Source: Klebsiella pneumoniae | Lineage (GTDB): Bacteria > Myxococcota_A > UBA796 > SXON01 | Length of the DNA: 64,000 nucleotides | Reading direction: 5' to 3' | Assembly: GCA_945862325.1 (NCBI GenBank) | Contig: CAMAXZ010000019.1 | Coordinates: 1 to 64,000, forward strand | Notes under the pieces: model-generated | What the model was told of the DNA's origin: nothing | Seen by the model: only the letters and a program-made list of their open reading frames with translations | Databases searched by the model: none | Translations under genes and position numbers: made by a program | Part shown: piece after piece, positions 49,485-57,738 of the stretch | How the letters are laid out: every line of letters starts with the position of its first letter | How positions within the stretch are numbered: the first letter of the stretch is position 1

Positions 49485-49503
49485 CGCGGCGCGGGTGCGA
49501 GCG

Positions 49504-50910
49504 ATGATCGCGCGCACCCTGCGGCTGGGCGCCCGTGCCGGCGGCCCCGCGGACGACTGGCTCGCGGCGCTGCCGATCCTCGCCGCGGCCCGGGCCGCGG
49601 AGCCCGAGGTGTGGGTCGCCTTCGCGTCGGAGGGCGACGCGGCGCGCGTGGAGGCCGGGGCTGCCGGGGCGCGGGCCCTCGTGTGGCTCTGTGAGGACAC
49701 GCCGCCGCCCACCGTGGGGCCCACGGAAGAGGTGCACCTGTGCGCCGACCCGCCGGCGCGCCTGGTCACGCGCGCGGCGCTCGCGTACGCCCGAGCCCAG
49801 CAGGTGGGATCGCCGCTCACCAACCCGTGCGCGCGTCGGACCGCGCGCCTCGAGCGGCGGAACGCGGCGCTGGCGGATGCGCTCGACCGGTTCCTCTCGA
49901 TGGCGAACCACGACCTCCGGAGCCCGCTCGCCGTGGTGTCGGGCCACTGCCAGCTCCTCGAAGAGAACCTGCTCGCGCCGGCGCAGCAGCGGCGCGCCGT
50001 GGACACGATCCGGCGTCAGACCGACCGCATCGCACAGATGACCGCGGCCGCCCTGGACGCGGCGCGGCGGGCGTTGGAGGCCGACGGTGAGATGGCGCTC
50101 GTGAGCGTGCCCGAGGCGGCGCGCGAGGTCATCGAGGCGCTCGAGTCGGACGCGGCGGCGCGCGCCGTGCGGGTCACCGTGCGCGCGACGGCCGCCTCCC
50201 GCGTGCACGCGCCGCCCGCCGCCTTCCGCGACGCGCTCTACGCGCTGGTCGGCGATGCCGTGCGGGCCGCGCCGTCGGGGACCGAGGTCCTCGTGCGCGC
50301 CGACGATTCGGACGCGGGGACGGCCGGCGCGCCCGGTCGGGTGGCGGTCGAGGTCCTCGGCGCCGGCGTGGGGCCTCGCGCGCCGAGCGTGGACGCCGCC
50401 AAGCAGGTGCCGGGGCTGCGCACGGTGGCGCGCTTGCTCGAGGCCGCCGGCGTGGCCCTCCGTGCCGAGCCGACCGCGGCGGCCCCGTGGTCGGTGTGGT
50501 TCAGCCTGCCGCGCGCGCGGCCTCTCGCCGCGCCCGAGCGCCTGGACCCGGTGACCGGGGCCTGGCGCCTCGCGGCGGTCGCGCTCGAGCCGGGCCGCCT
50601 CGGCGTCCTGGTCGACCTCCTCGACCCGATCGCGGTCCGACGCCAGTATGGGTGGGTCGGCGCGGAGCAGCTCGCGATCTGGGTCGCGGGGGAGCTGCGG
50701 GCGCGCGCGGACGACGGCGATGTGTTGGTGCGCGTGGCGCAGGACTCGTTCGTGCTGGTGCGGTCCGACCGCGATGACGAACAGGTGCTGTTCGCGACGC
50801 AGCTCCGCGAGTCCCTCTCCCGCGCCCGGCCGCGCGTCGGCCTGTTGCGGGCGGCTCCCAAGTTCGACGTGCGCGTGGTAGACGTCGATCGGGATCTACG
50901 TGGGGCGTAG
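49504..50910 (+). CDS. Histidine kinase-like protein with degenerate ATPase and GGDEF-like C-terminus
   Basis: A 468-residue cytoplasmic protein. A HisKA dimerisation region is clear: RFLSMANHDLRSPLAVVSGHCQLLEEN, with His136 as the phospho-acceptor. The ATPase region is weak: the N-box reads ALVGDAVRAAP (Asp for Asn) and the G1 box EVLGAGVG lacks the Asp of DxGxG. The C-terminal 130 residues (RLGVLVDLLDPIAVRRQYGWVGAEQLAIWVAGELRARADDGDVLVRVAQDSFVLV) follow the GGDEF fold pattern, without a GGDEF signature. So it may be a regulatory partner rather than an active kinase. The response-regulator gene that follows is its natural partner. ATG at 49504; a GTG at 49495 is also possible. Confidence 0.8.
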   Translation: MIARTLRLGARAGGPADDWLAALPILAAARAAEPEVWVAFASEGDAARVEAGAAGARALVWLCEDTPPPTVGPTEEVHLCADPPARLVTRAALAYARAQQVGSPLTNPCARRTARLERRNAALADALDRFLSMANHDLRSPLAVVSGHCQLLEENLLAPAQQRRAVDTIRRQTDRIAQMTAAALDAARRALEADGEMALVSVPEAAREVIEALESDAAARAVRVTVRATAASRVHAPPAAFRDALYALVGDAVRAAPSGTEVLVRADDSDAGTAGAPGRVAVEVLGAGVGPRAPSVDAAKQVPGLRTVARLLEAAGVALRAEPTAAAPWSVWFSLPRARPLAAPERLDPVTGAWRLAAVALEPGRLGVLVDLLDPIAVRRQYGWVGAEQLAIWVAGELRARADDGDVLVRVAQDSFVLVRSDRDDEQVLFATQLRESLSRARPRVGLLRAAPKFDVRVVDVDRDLRGA

Positions 50911-50932
50911 GCGGAGCGAGTCGACGGGGCCG

Positions 50933-51541
50933 ATGTACTTCACGACCTTTCAGGTCGCGAAGGCGCTCGGCGTCAGCCCGCCGACCGTCGTCAACTGGAT
51001 CAACGCCGGGCTCCTCCAGGCGCACCGTACGCCCGGGGGGCACCGTCGTATCCGCCGCGAGGACGTCGTCGTGTTCGCGCGCGAGCACGCCTACCCGTTG
51101 GACGTCGAGCACCTCGGCGGCGCGCCCAACGGCGACGAACCGGCGGCCGAGACCCTCGCACGCCGGGTGCTCGTCGTCGACGACGATGTGGACTTCGCTC
51201 GGATGGTCCAGGACTACCTGTCGCTCAAGGCGGGGTTCGAGGTCGAGATCGCCGAGAGCGGCTTCGCGGCGGGCTTCGCGGTCGCGCGGTTCCGTCCGAG
51301 CGTGGTGCTGCTCGACATCCAGATGCCGGACCTCGACGGCTTCGAGGTCCTCCGCCGCATGCGGGAGAACCCGGAGACGCGGGAGATCCCCGTCGTGGCC
51401 TGCACGGCCTACGACAACCCGGACTGGGAGGACCGCGCGCGTCGCGAGGCGTTCATCGCCTTCGTGCGAAAGTCCACGCGCCTCGAGCGCCTCCTCGACA
51501 TCCTCGACGCGGCGGTCCACGGGCGCGACATCCCCGCCTGA
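50933..51541 (+). CDS. Response regulator with N-terminal MerR/excisionase-type DNA-binding domain
   Basis: A 202-residue protein. Residues 1-55, MYFTTFQVAKALGVSP plus TVVNWINAGLLQAHRTPGGHRR, form a winged helix of the MerR/excisionase type; a linker follows. Residues about 75-195 are a receiver domain: RRVLVVDDDVDFARMVQDYLS with the acidic pair, VVLLDIQMPDLDGFEVLRRM with phospho-acceptor Asp128, VVACTAYD with the Thr, and FVRKSTRLERLL with the Lys. The DNA-binding domain is at the N-terminus, opposite to usual OmpR/NarL types. It follows the histidine kinase-like gene and probably is its output. ATG was chosen over a GTG at 50900. Confidence 0.9.
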   Translation: MYFTTFQVAKALGVSPPTVVNWINAGLLQAHRTPGGHRRIRREDVVVFAREHAYPLDVEHLGGAPNGDEPAAETLARRVLVVDDDVDFARMVQDYLSLKAGFEVEIAESGFAAGFAVARFRPSVVLLDIQMPDLDGFEVLRRMRENPETREIPVVACTAYDNPDWEDRARREAFIAFVRKSTRLERLLDILDAAVHGRDIPA

Positions 51542-51547
51542 GCGCGC

Positions 51548-52378
51548 TCAGCGCGGGCGGCGGGGCGGCGCGTACGGCGCGCCACGGGCGGGCAGCGGGG
51601 CGTCGGCGAGCGGACGCCCGGTACCGCCGCGGCGGACCTGGATCATCTCGGCCACCACGCTCACGGCGATCTCACCCGGGGTCTCGGCGCCGAGATCCAG
51701 CCCGACCGGGACGCTGACCTGCGAGAACAAGCGCTCCTCCACCCCACCGGCCTTCAGGCGGAGGAAGAACTTCGCCGCCTTGGACCGGCTCCCGATCAAC
51801 CCGAGCCACGCCCACGCGCCGGGCAGGAGAAAAGAGAGCAGGTCTTGATCGAGGCTGTGGGCGTGCGTCGTCAGCAAGAGCCACGTGCGCTCGTCGGCGC
51901 CGAGCGCCCGCGCGTGCGCGAGCGGGGACTCACACCGCACCGTGACGCCCGGAAAGTCCGCGGGATCGGACCACTCGTCGCGGTCGTCCACGACGGTGAC
52001 GTCGAAGCCCGCGACCCGCGCGACCTGCGCCGTGGCGCGCCCGACATGCCCGCCGCCGTAGATCACGAGGCGCTCGATCGGGGACAGGGGCTCGATCAGC
52101 ACGTCCATGGCGCCTCCGCAACACATCCCGAGGTCCCGGGTGAGGTGGACCGTCAGGCGTCGCGGCGCGCCGGCGGCGATCGCGGCGCGCGCCTCGGCGA
52201 TGGCGCGGTGCTCGAGGGCCCCGCCGCCGATGGTGCCGACGATGTGGCCGTCAGGCCACACGACCATTCGCGCGCCTCCCTGGCGCGGGGCCGACCCGTC
52301 GACGCCCACCACCGTCGCGAGGGCGACACGTTCGCCACGCTCGGAGGCGCCCACGATGGCCCGCCAGACCTCGATCAC
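51548..52378 (-). CDS. XdhC family molybdenum-cofactor insertion protein
   Basis: A 276-residue XdhC-type protein, which binds sulfurated Mo cofactor and hands it to xanthine dehydrogenase-like enzymes. ERVALATVVGVDGSAPRQGGARMVVW and GTIGGGALEHRAIAEAR are the N-terminal XdhC motifs with the CxxG-like GMCCGGAMDVLIEP (conserved Cys pair). The C-terminal NAD-binding fold begins RLVIYGGGHVGRATAQVA, and LGLIGSRSKAAKF is the family end motif. No xanthine dehydrogenase is in the window. GTG at 52378 overlaps the deaminase stop (GTGA). Confidence 0.92.
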   Translation of the reverse strand: MIEVWRAIVGASERGERVALATVVGVDGSAPRQGGARMVVWPDGHIVGTIGGGALEHRAIAEARAAIAAGAPRRLTVHLTRDLGMCCGGAMDVLIEPLSPIERLVIYGGGHVGRATAQVARVAGFDVTVVDDRDEWSDPADFPGVTVRCESPLAHARALGADERTWLLLTTHAHSLDQDLLSFLLPGAWAWLGLIGSRSKAAKFFLRLKAGGVEERLFSQVSVPVGLDLGAETPGEIAVSVVAEMIQVRRGGTGRPLADAPLPARGAPYAPPRRPR

Positions 52379-53709
52379 GCGAGGCCGGCGCGGCGCGCCA
52401 CGCGGTCGAGGCTCTGCTCGGCGAGGCGCACCGTCTCCGACGTGTCCCATGCCAGCACGCGTCCGTCCGACGCGACGAGGCGGCCGGCCACCCAGGTCTG
52501 TCGCACCGCGCGCGCGTCGAGGGTGTAGACGAGCGCCCCGTACGGATCGCCGCCGCTCCACACCGCCCGCGGATCGAGCACGACGAGGTCGGCGGCGCGC
52601 CCGACCTCGATCGTGCCGGCGTCGAGCCCGAGCGCCTCGGCGCCCGCGGCGGTGGCCATGCGGAACACGGTGCGCGCCGGCATCGCGGTGGGGTCCAACC
52701 GGGGCTTCTGCAGCAGCGCGGCGAGCCGCATCTCGGCGAACATGTCGAGGCGGTTGTTGCACGGCGCGCCGTCCGCGCCGATCGACACGTGCACGCCGGC
52801 GGCCATGAGCTCCGGCACCCGGGCCAGGCCGCTGCCGAGCTTCAGGTTCGAGCCGGGGCAGTGCAGCACCCGCGTGCCGTGATCGGCGAGGCAGCGCAGC
52901 TCGTCGTCGGTCAGGTGGATGCAGTGGGCCAGCGCGACGTCCGGCCCGGCGAGGCCGAGCCGCGCGAGGTGGAGGACGTTGTCCGTGCCGGTGATGGCCC
53001 GAACCAGGGCGACCTCGTCGAGGTTCTCCGAGGCGTGCGTGTGGATGAGCGCGCCGCGACGGCGCGCCTCCGACGCGACCTCCCGGAGGAGGGTGTCCGA
53101 GCACGACGGGACGAACCGCGGCGCGAAGGCGTACGACGCGAGCCCCTTGCCGTGCCAGCGGTCCGCGAGCGCGCACGCGGCGCGCATGGAGCGCTCGGTC
53201 GGCTCCGACAGGCCCGCTTCGTTGTCGATGTCCATCTGCGCGCTGCCGCACCAGAGGCGCAGGCCGGCCTCCGCGGCCGCCTCGAACACCGCGTCGGTGT
53301 GGTGCACCGTCGCCATGTCGAGGATGGACGTCGTTCCTCCGCAGAGCAGCTCGCTGACGCCGAGCCGGGCGGAGGCGTAGACGCTGTCGATGTCGTGGGC
53401 GCGCTCGAGCGGCCAGATCCGGGTGCGCAGCCAGTCGAGCAAGGCGAGGTCGTCCGCGAGGCCGCGGAACAGGGTCTGCACGAGGTGGACGTGGGTCTGA
53501 ACGAAGCCCGGCACGAGCCAGAGCCCGCGCAGGTCCACCGTGTGGTCCGCCTCCGAGGTGCCGCCGGCGCCCACGCTGACCACGCGCCCGTCCGACACGC
53601 ACACCGTCGCGTCGTCGAGGATGTCCCCCGCGGCGTTGTTGAGGAAGACCCGGGCACCTCGCAGCGCGGTGACCTGTCGCGCGCCCTCCGCCGCTTCGTT
53701 CCGTTGCAC
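52375..53709 (-). CDS. Amidohydrolase, purine-type deaminase (TRZ/ATZ, SAH/guanine deaminase-like)
   Basis: A 444-residue metal-dependent hydrolase of the ATZ/TRZ class. The first metal site is FVQTHVHLVQTLFRGLADD (HxH), then HTHASENLDEV, ALAHCIHLTDDE and SIGADGAPCNNRLDMFAEMR (the Asp). These match 5'-methylthioadenosine/S-adenosylhomocysteine deaminases and 8-oxoguanine/guanine deaminases. With XdhC directly behind, a purine deaminase in a purine-breakdown unit is likely, but the base cannot be told. It starts with GTG at 53709, behind GGAGGGGGG; an in-frame GTG twelve codons on is possible. A CGCGATAGG box lies upstream. Confidence 0.88.
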   Translation of the reverse strand: MQRNEAAEGARQVTALRGARVFLNNAAGDILDDATVCVSDGRVVSVGAGGTSEADHTVDLRGLWLVPGFVQTHVHLVQTLFRGLADDLALLDWLRTRIWPLERAHDIDSVYASARLGVSELLCGGTTSILDMATVHHTDAVFEAAAEAGLRLWCGSAQMDIDNEAGLSEPTERSMRAACALADRWHGKGLASYAFAPRFVPSCSDTLLREVASEARRRGALIHTHASENLDEVALVRAITGTDNVLHLARLGLAGPDVALAHCIHLTDDELRCLADHGTRVLHCPGSNLKLGSGLARVPELMAAGVHVSIGADGAPCNNRLDMFAEMRLAALLQKPRLDPTAMPARTVFRMATAAGAEALGLDAGTIEVGRAADLVVLDPRAVWSGGDPYGALVYTLDARAVRQTWVAGRLVASDGRVLAWDTSETVRLAEQSLDRVARRAGLA

Positions 53710-53738
53710 GATCGTCGCCCCCCTCCGCTCCTATCGCG

Positions 53739-53767
53739 TTGACATGGGCTTGCCGTTCTTCTACGGT
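53739..53767 (+). promoter_or_regulatory. Sigma70-type promoter, near-leaderless, for propeller gene
   Basis: TTGACA (53739-53744), 17-base spacer, TACGGT (53762-53767), then 8 bases to the ATG at 53776. This is the clearest case here of a full -35/-10 placed so that the transcript would start at or next to the start codon. Confidence 0.6.
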
Positions 53768-53775
53768 CGCCCCCG

Positions 53776-55566
53776 ATGCTCCTGGCCGCGCTCGCGTTCC
53801 TGGCCTCTGACGTGGCGTACGCGCAGGAGCCCGCGTTGCCCGAGGCGATCGCGGGGGCGCCCGACCGCGGCTACGCCGGCGAGGCGACGGCCTCCCTCGC
53901 GGGCAACTACGTGTGGGAGCAGCGCGGGCGGTTCGAGACGGCGGCGACGATCACGGCGATCGCGGTCGAGCCGGGCCTGATCCCGCGGGCTTCGGGCGAA
54001 CCGGCGGTGTGGCTGGCCGCCGACGAGCGCGGCCGCGTCTGGCGGTCCGAGGACGCCGGGGCGACCTGGACCCGGGTGCTGGACGCCGTCGGCGGCCAGG
54101 GCGCCGTGGTGGACGAGGAGGCCCTGCTGCTCGAGGCGGAGGCGGCGCTCGGCGAGGAGCTGGGCGACGACGAGGCGGTGGAGACCTCCGACCTGCGGGA
54201 CGCGGCGGAACAGGCGTCGGCGCGGGCGACGGACGTCGCCCTGGTGGTGCGCAGCGGCACGTCGCTGTGGTGGCACCCCACGGAGGAGGGGGTGGTGCTC
54301 GCGGGGCGCCCGGACGGCATCTGGCGGTCGGACGACGGCGGCCGCGGCTTCGAGCCGGTCGACGATGCGGCCGCGACCGCGTTCTCGGCGGTGGGGATGT
54401 CGGTCGTCGCCGGCACGCGCGACGGGGTGCGGTGGTCCCTCGACGCCGGCCTCTCGTGGATCGACGTCGCCGACGCGACCGACGGCGCCGACGTGCACGG
54501 CGTCGCGCACGTGGGGGCGACGGTCTTCGCGGCGACCGACCTGGGCCTCTTCTCGAGCGCCGACGGGCTGCGCTGGCGACGCGCGTCGGCCTACACCGGG
54601 CCCGCGCTCGCCGTCGTGGCAGACCCCGACTGGGACGGCGGACTCTGGGTCGCCGCGCCCGGCGCGCTGCACCGCTCCGACGACGGCGGCGCGACCTTCT
54701 ACGTGGCGGCGCGCACCCCCCTGCGCGACGTGCGGGAGATCCTCCACCTCCGCGACGCTCCGGGCCACTTGCTCGCGGCCACGTCCGACGGCCCGTGGGA
54801 GTCCACCGACGCCGGCGCGAGCTGGACGCCGCTCACCCGCCTGCTCCCGGACCCCGACGTCCGCGACCTCTCCCTGGCCGACGGGCGCCCCGTCCTCGCC
54901 GCCCGCACCGGGCTCTTTCGGCTCGTCGAGCCTCCGGATCTGACCGCCGCGCCCTCCGCCGCGGCGCTCCCGCCGGTCGCCGCCATGGTCGCCGCCGCCA
55001 GCGGCCGCGGGGGCCTCGACGTCGACCTGTTGAGCCTCGGCCGCCGCGCCGTGCTCGCCGCCGTCGCGCCGAGCTTCGAGGTCACCTTCGACTACGGAGA
55101 CTACCGCGGGCGCCAGGCGAACTTCCTCGAGCTCAGCTCGAAGGCGGGGGACGGCGCGGACTGGGCGCTCACCGCGCGCGCGTGCTGGGGGTCGTGCGCC
55201 AGCACCACCACGGTGTTCGGTCAGACCGTCGACACGGCCGAGGCGATCGAGCTCGGGGTGGATCCGGGCGAGTTCGAGGACCTCTACGTCGTGGGCGACG
55301 ACGTGTTCGAAGAGGGGCAGGTCGTCGCCGCGGCTTCGAACGTCGCCCAGTCCATGCGCTTGTACCGTCAATACCTGAGCGGCGTCGTGGCCGACGCGTG
55401 GCGGGCGCGCCGCAAGCTCGAGGAGGAGTCGAGCGGCGCTGCCCTGCTGCCGCTCCGCGAGCAGGTGCGGCGTGCGATCGCCATCGCCGAGCTCGACGCC
55501 CGACTCGACAGCTACACCGACGGCGCGTGGTCGCGCGCCCGAACGAATCCGGAGGAACGTCCATGA
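53776..55566 (+). CDS. Exported beta-propeller (BNR/YCF48-like) protein
   Basis: A 596-residue exported protein with signal MLLAALAFLASDVAYA. About residues 55-410 contain repeated propeller blades with the 'W.S.D.G..W' Asp-box: RVWRSEDAGATWTRV, GIWRSDDGGRGFEPV, VRWSLDAGLSWIDV, LHRSDDGGATFYVA, PWESTDAGASWTPL. Asp-box propellers occur in sialidases, photosystem-assembly factors and sortilins; active-site residues of sialidases are absent. The last 160 residues (APSFEVTFDYG to LDSYTDGAWSR) are alpha-helical and share their pattern with the downstream protein. It is coupled by ATGA to that gene. Confidence 0.85.
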   Translation: MLLAALAFLASDVAYAQEPALPEAIAGAPDRGYAGEATASLAGNYVWEQRGRFETAATITAIAVEPGLIPRASGEPAVWLAADERGRVWRSEDAGATWTRVLDAVGGQGAVVDEEALLLEAEAALGEELGDDEAVETSDLRDAAEQASARATDVALVVRSGTSLWWHPTEEGVVLAGRPDGIWRSDDGGRGFEPVDDAAATAFSAVGMSVVAGTRDGVRWSLDAGLSWIDVADATDGADVHGVAHVGATVFAATDLGLFSSADGLRWRRASAYTGPALAVVADPDWDGGLWVAAPGALHRSDDGGATFYVAARTPLRDVREILHLRDAPGHLLAATSDGPWESTDAGASWTPLTRLLPDPDVRDLSLADGRPVLAARTGLFRLVEPPDLTAAPSAAALPPVAAMVAAASGRGGLDVDLLSLGRRAVLAAVAPSFEVTFDYGDYRGRQANFLELSSKAGDGADWALTARACWGSCASTTTVFGQTVDTAEAIELGVDPGEFEDLYVVGDDVFEEGQVVAAASNVAQSMRLYRQYLSGVVADAWRARRKLEEESSGAALLPLREQVRRAIAIAELDARLDSYTDGAWSRARTNPEERP

Positions 55567-56177
55567 TCCTGTTGTTCACCCTCGCCCTGTCGGTCGCCGA
55601 GGCCAAGGAGTTCCGTTCGCCGGAGGAGGTCCTCGCGTCGTTCAAGAGCGAGCCGGAGGTGCGCGACGTGCACCAGATGGTGCTCGAGTACAGCAAGACC
55701 GACCCGCGCTACGTCGACGCGTGGCTGAAGGCCGCGGTGAAGGCGGCGTGGCTGCCGGAGCTCACCTTCACCTACGACTACGACAACGGCTACGACCGCG
55801 ACTACTTCTACCTGACGTCGCAGGACGCCGGCTACGCGGGCGAGGCCTCCGCGGAGCTCGAAGGCAGCGCCGTGGACCTTCAGCACGGGCTGCAGGTGAA
55901 GGCCAAGTGGGAGCTCGACAAGCTGGTGATGTCCAGCGAGCGCATCCGCGTCATCTCCGAGGCGCAGGACATCGTGAAGCTGCGCGACAAGGTGCTCGAA
56001 GAGGTCACGCGGCTCTACTTCGACCGCCGCCGCCTCCAGGTCGACATGCTCCTCGTCGACTCGGACCTGAAGACCCGCCTGAAGAACGAGCTGCGGCTCC
56101 AGGAGCTGACCGCTCAGCTCGACGCGTACAGCGGCGGCCGATTCAGCGCGGCGATCACCAAGGGCGCCGCGCGCTGA
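55563..56177 (+). CDS. Exported helical protein, paralogue of the propeller C-terminus
   Basis: A 204-residue exported protein (signal MILLFTLALSVAEA). KAAWLPELTFTYDYDNGYDRDYF resembles the start of TolC-like domains, then a coiled-coil stretch ISEAQDIVKLRDKVLEEVTRLYFDRRRLQ and a final RLQELTAQLDAYSGGRFSAA. The same order (PSFEVTFDYG, RLYRQYLSGVVADAWRARRKLE, IAELDARLDSYTDGAWSRA) occurs at the C-terminus of the preceding gene product, so the two are probably related and may form a hetero-complex at the outer membrane. It could be a shortened TolC-type hairpin. Start decided by the ATGA overlap. Confidence 0.8.
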   Translation: MILLFTLALSVAEAKEFRSPEEVLASFKSEPEVRDVHQMVLEYSKTDPRYVDAWLKAAVKAAWLPELTFTYDYDNGYDRDYFYLTSQDAGYAGEASAELEGSAVDLQHGLQVKAKWELDKLVMSSERIRVISEAQDIVKLRDKVLEEVTRLYFDRRRLQVDMLLVDSDLKTRLKNELRLQELTAQLDAYSGGRFSAAITKGAAR

Positions 56178-56224
56178 GCCCCCGGCTCGACGAGGCCCCG
56201 GCCTGGGCGGAAGCGGAGGCGTTC

Positions 56225-56866
56225 GTGCGCGCGTCGACCCGGCGCGCGCCGCCGGCCCTCGTGCCGGAGCTCGCGGTGCGCACCGCCGGCGAGGTGGTGC
56301 CGCTGTGGCACGCGGTCGAGCGTTTCCTCGGACGTGAGGGCACCGAGCCTCCGTTCTGGGCATGGCCGTGGCCCGGCAGCCAGGTCATCGCGCGTACGCT
56401 CCTCGACGACCCGGGGCTCGCGCGCGGCCGCCGCGTGCTCGACTTCGCGTCGGGTGGCGGCCTCGCGGCCGTGGCAGCGGCGCGTTGCGGTGCCCGGGTC
56501 ACCGCGTGCGAGCTCGATCCGCTCGCGATCGCCGCGCTCCGCGTGAACGCCGGAGACGCGGGGGTCGAGGTGCGCGCCGTCCTCGGCGACCTCACCGGCG
56601 CCGTGCCCGCCGACATCGACCTCGTGATCGCCGGCGACACCTGCTACGAACGTGCTCCGGCGGCGCGCATCGTCGCGTGGCTGCACGCGTGTGCGGCGGC
56701 GGGGCTCGAGGTGTGGTTGGCGGACCCCGGGCGCGCCTGGGCGCCCACCGCCGGCGTCGACTGGTTCGGCACCTGGGACGTGCCGACGAGCGTGGACCTG
56801 GAGAACGTGGCGGTGCGGAGGACGCGGTTGGGTCGGGTGGTAGGCCCCGTCACCGCCCCCGTGTGA
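56225..56866 (+). CDS. METTL20/ETFB-type protein-lysine methyltransferase
   Basis: A SAM-dependent methyltransferase of at least 213 residues. VPLWHAVERFLGREGTEPPFWAWPWPGSQVIARTLLDD is the METTL20 (electron-transfer-flavoprotein beta-subunit lysine methyltransferase) signature; RRVLDFASGGGLAAVAAARCGA is motif I; LVIAGDTCYERAPAARI is the post-I region with the DxCYE motif. GTG at 56225 was taken as start, but the family pattern seems to begin slightly upstream (AEAFVRASTR), where only a CTG at 56174, overlapping the previous stop as CTGA, is available. The target may be ETF or a ribosomal protein; ETF genes are not in the window. Confidence 0.85.
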   Translation: MRASTRRAPPALVPELAVRTAGEVVPLWHAVERFLGREGTEPPFWAWPWPGSQVIARTLLDDPGLARGRRVLDFASGGGLAAVAAARCGARVTACELDPLAIAALRVNAGDAGVEVRAVLGDLTGAVPADIDLVIAGDTCYERAPAARIVAWLHACAAAGLEVWLADPGRAWAPTAGVDWFGTWDVPTSVDLENVAVRRTRLGRVVGPVTAPV

Positions 56867-57725
56867 GGCGCTCGCGCACCTTGAGGTACAAGGCGCGTTG
56901 GGCCTCGTCGTGGGCGTCGCGGGCCGGCGGTGCCGCCGGCGGCGCGGACGCGGGGTCCCGCGCGATCGCCGGCGGGCCCGGGCGCGACCCCGGGACCGGG
57001 GGCGCCGGAGCCTGCGTCGGAGCGGGCACCGGGCCCGTCGGAGCGCGGGCCGGCTCGCGGAGGGCCCGGGCGAGCGGGCAGGCGGGGTCTGCGTCGTCGC
57101 CCCGGCGATAGCGCGTGAGCACCGCGCGCGACCGATCGGCGAGCGCGCGCCGAAGCTCGCGGCGCGCGCCCTTGACCGGCGCCACGGACATGTCGTCGTA
57201 CGCCGTGGTCTGGTGGCGCATCCATGCGATCACGGCGGCCTCCGCGCGCTTCTCCACGGGGATGCGCTCCGTGCGCGCCACCGTACCGCTCCCCACGGGG
57301 GTGGCGTGCGCCGTGACGCGCGCGGCGAGCGCCGCCGCCACGGCGGCGTGGCGCGGGTCGAAGCGGAGGAACCGGAGCACCTCCGCCTCGAATTCCTGCA
57401 CGTAGTCCGCCTGATCTTCCGCGCGACGGCGACGCGCGGCATCCAGCTTGCGTTGGTGCGCCGGGTCGGCGCGCTGCTCGGCGACGGCCTCCCGTGTCGC
57501 GCGAACGTTCTCTGCCGGGGCCCACAATCCGCCTGAGAACACCTTGCGTCCCCGCTTCTCTTCGATCGCCCAGGTGGGGCCCATCGCCTTCACGCCCCGG
57601 GTCACGGCCGCGTCGCCCGGCGGCAGGAGCTCCCAGGCGGGGGGCACGTCCAGCACGGCGCCATCGGCGTCGCGGACGGTGCGCGGGCGCGGTCCGGGCC
57701 GGAGGCCGGTGCGGGGCTCGGGCAT
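56850..57725 (-). CDS. DUF2293 domain protein
   Basis: A 291-residue basic protein. The DUF2293 region is at about residues 120-205: ADYVQEFEAEVLRFLRFDPRHAAVAAALAARVTAHATPVGSGTVART, EAAVIAWMRHQTTAYDDM and RAVLTRYRRG, matching 'HIRH..T.YD.L....' of the family. The C-terminal 80 residues are Pro/Ala-rich. The family's function is unknown; it is often found in high-G+C bacteria. Start ATG at 57725 follows a stretch of read-through. Its 3' end overlaps the METTL20-like gene by 17 bases. Confidence 0.78.
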   Translation of the reverse strand: MPEPRTGLRPGPRPRTVRDADGAVLDVPPAWELLPPGDAAVTRGVKAMGPTWAIEEKRGRKVFSGGLWAPAENVRATREAVAEQRADPAHQRKLDAARRRRAEDQADYVQEFEAEVLRFLRFDPRHAAVAAALAARVTAHATPVGSGTVARTERIPVEKRAEAAVIAWMRHQTTAYDDMSVAPVKGARRELRRALADRSRAVLTRYRRGDDADPACPLARALREPARAPTGPVPAPTQAPAPPVPGSRPGPPAIARDPASAPPAAPPARDAHDEAQRALYLKVRERLTRGR

Positions 57726-57738
57726 CCGCGGGACCTGC

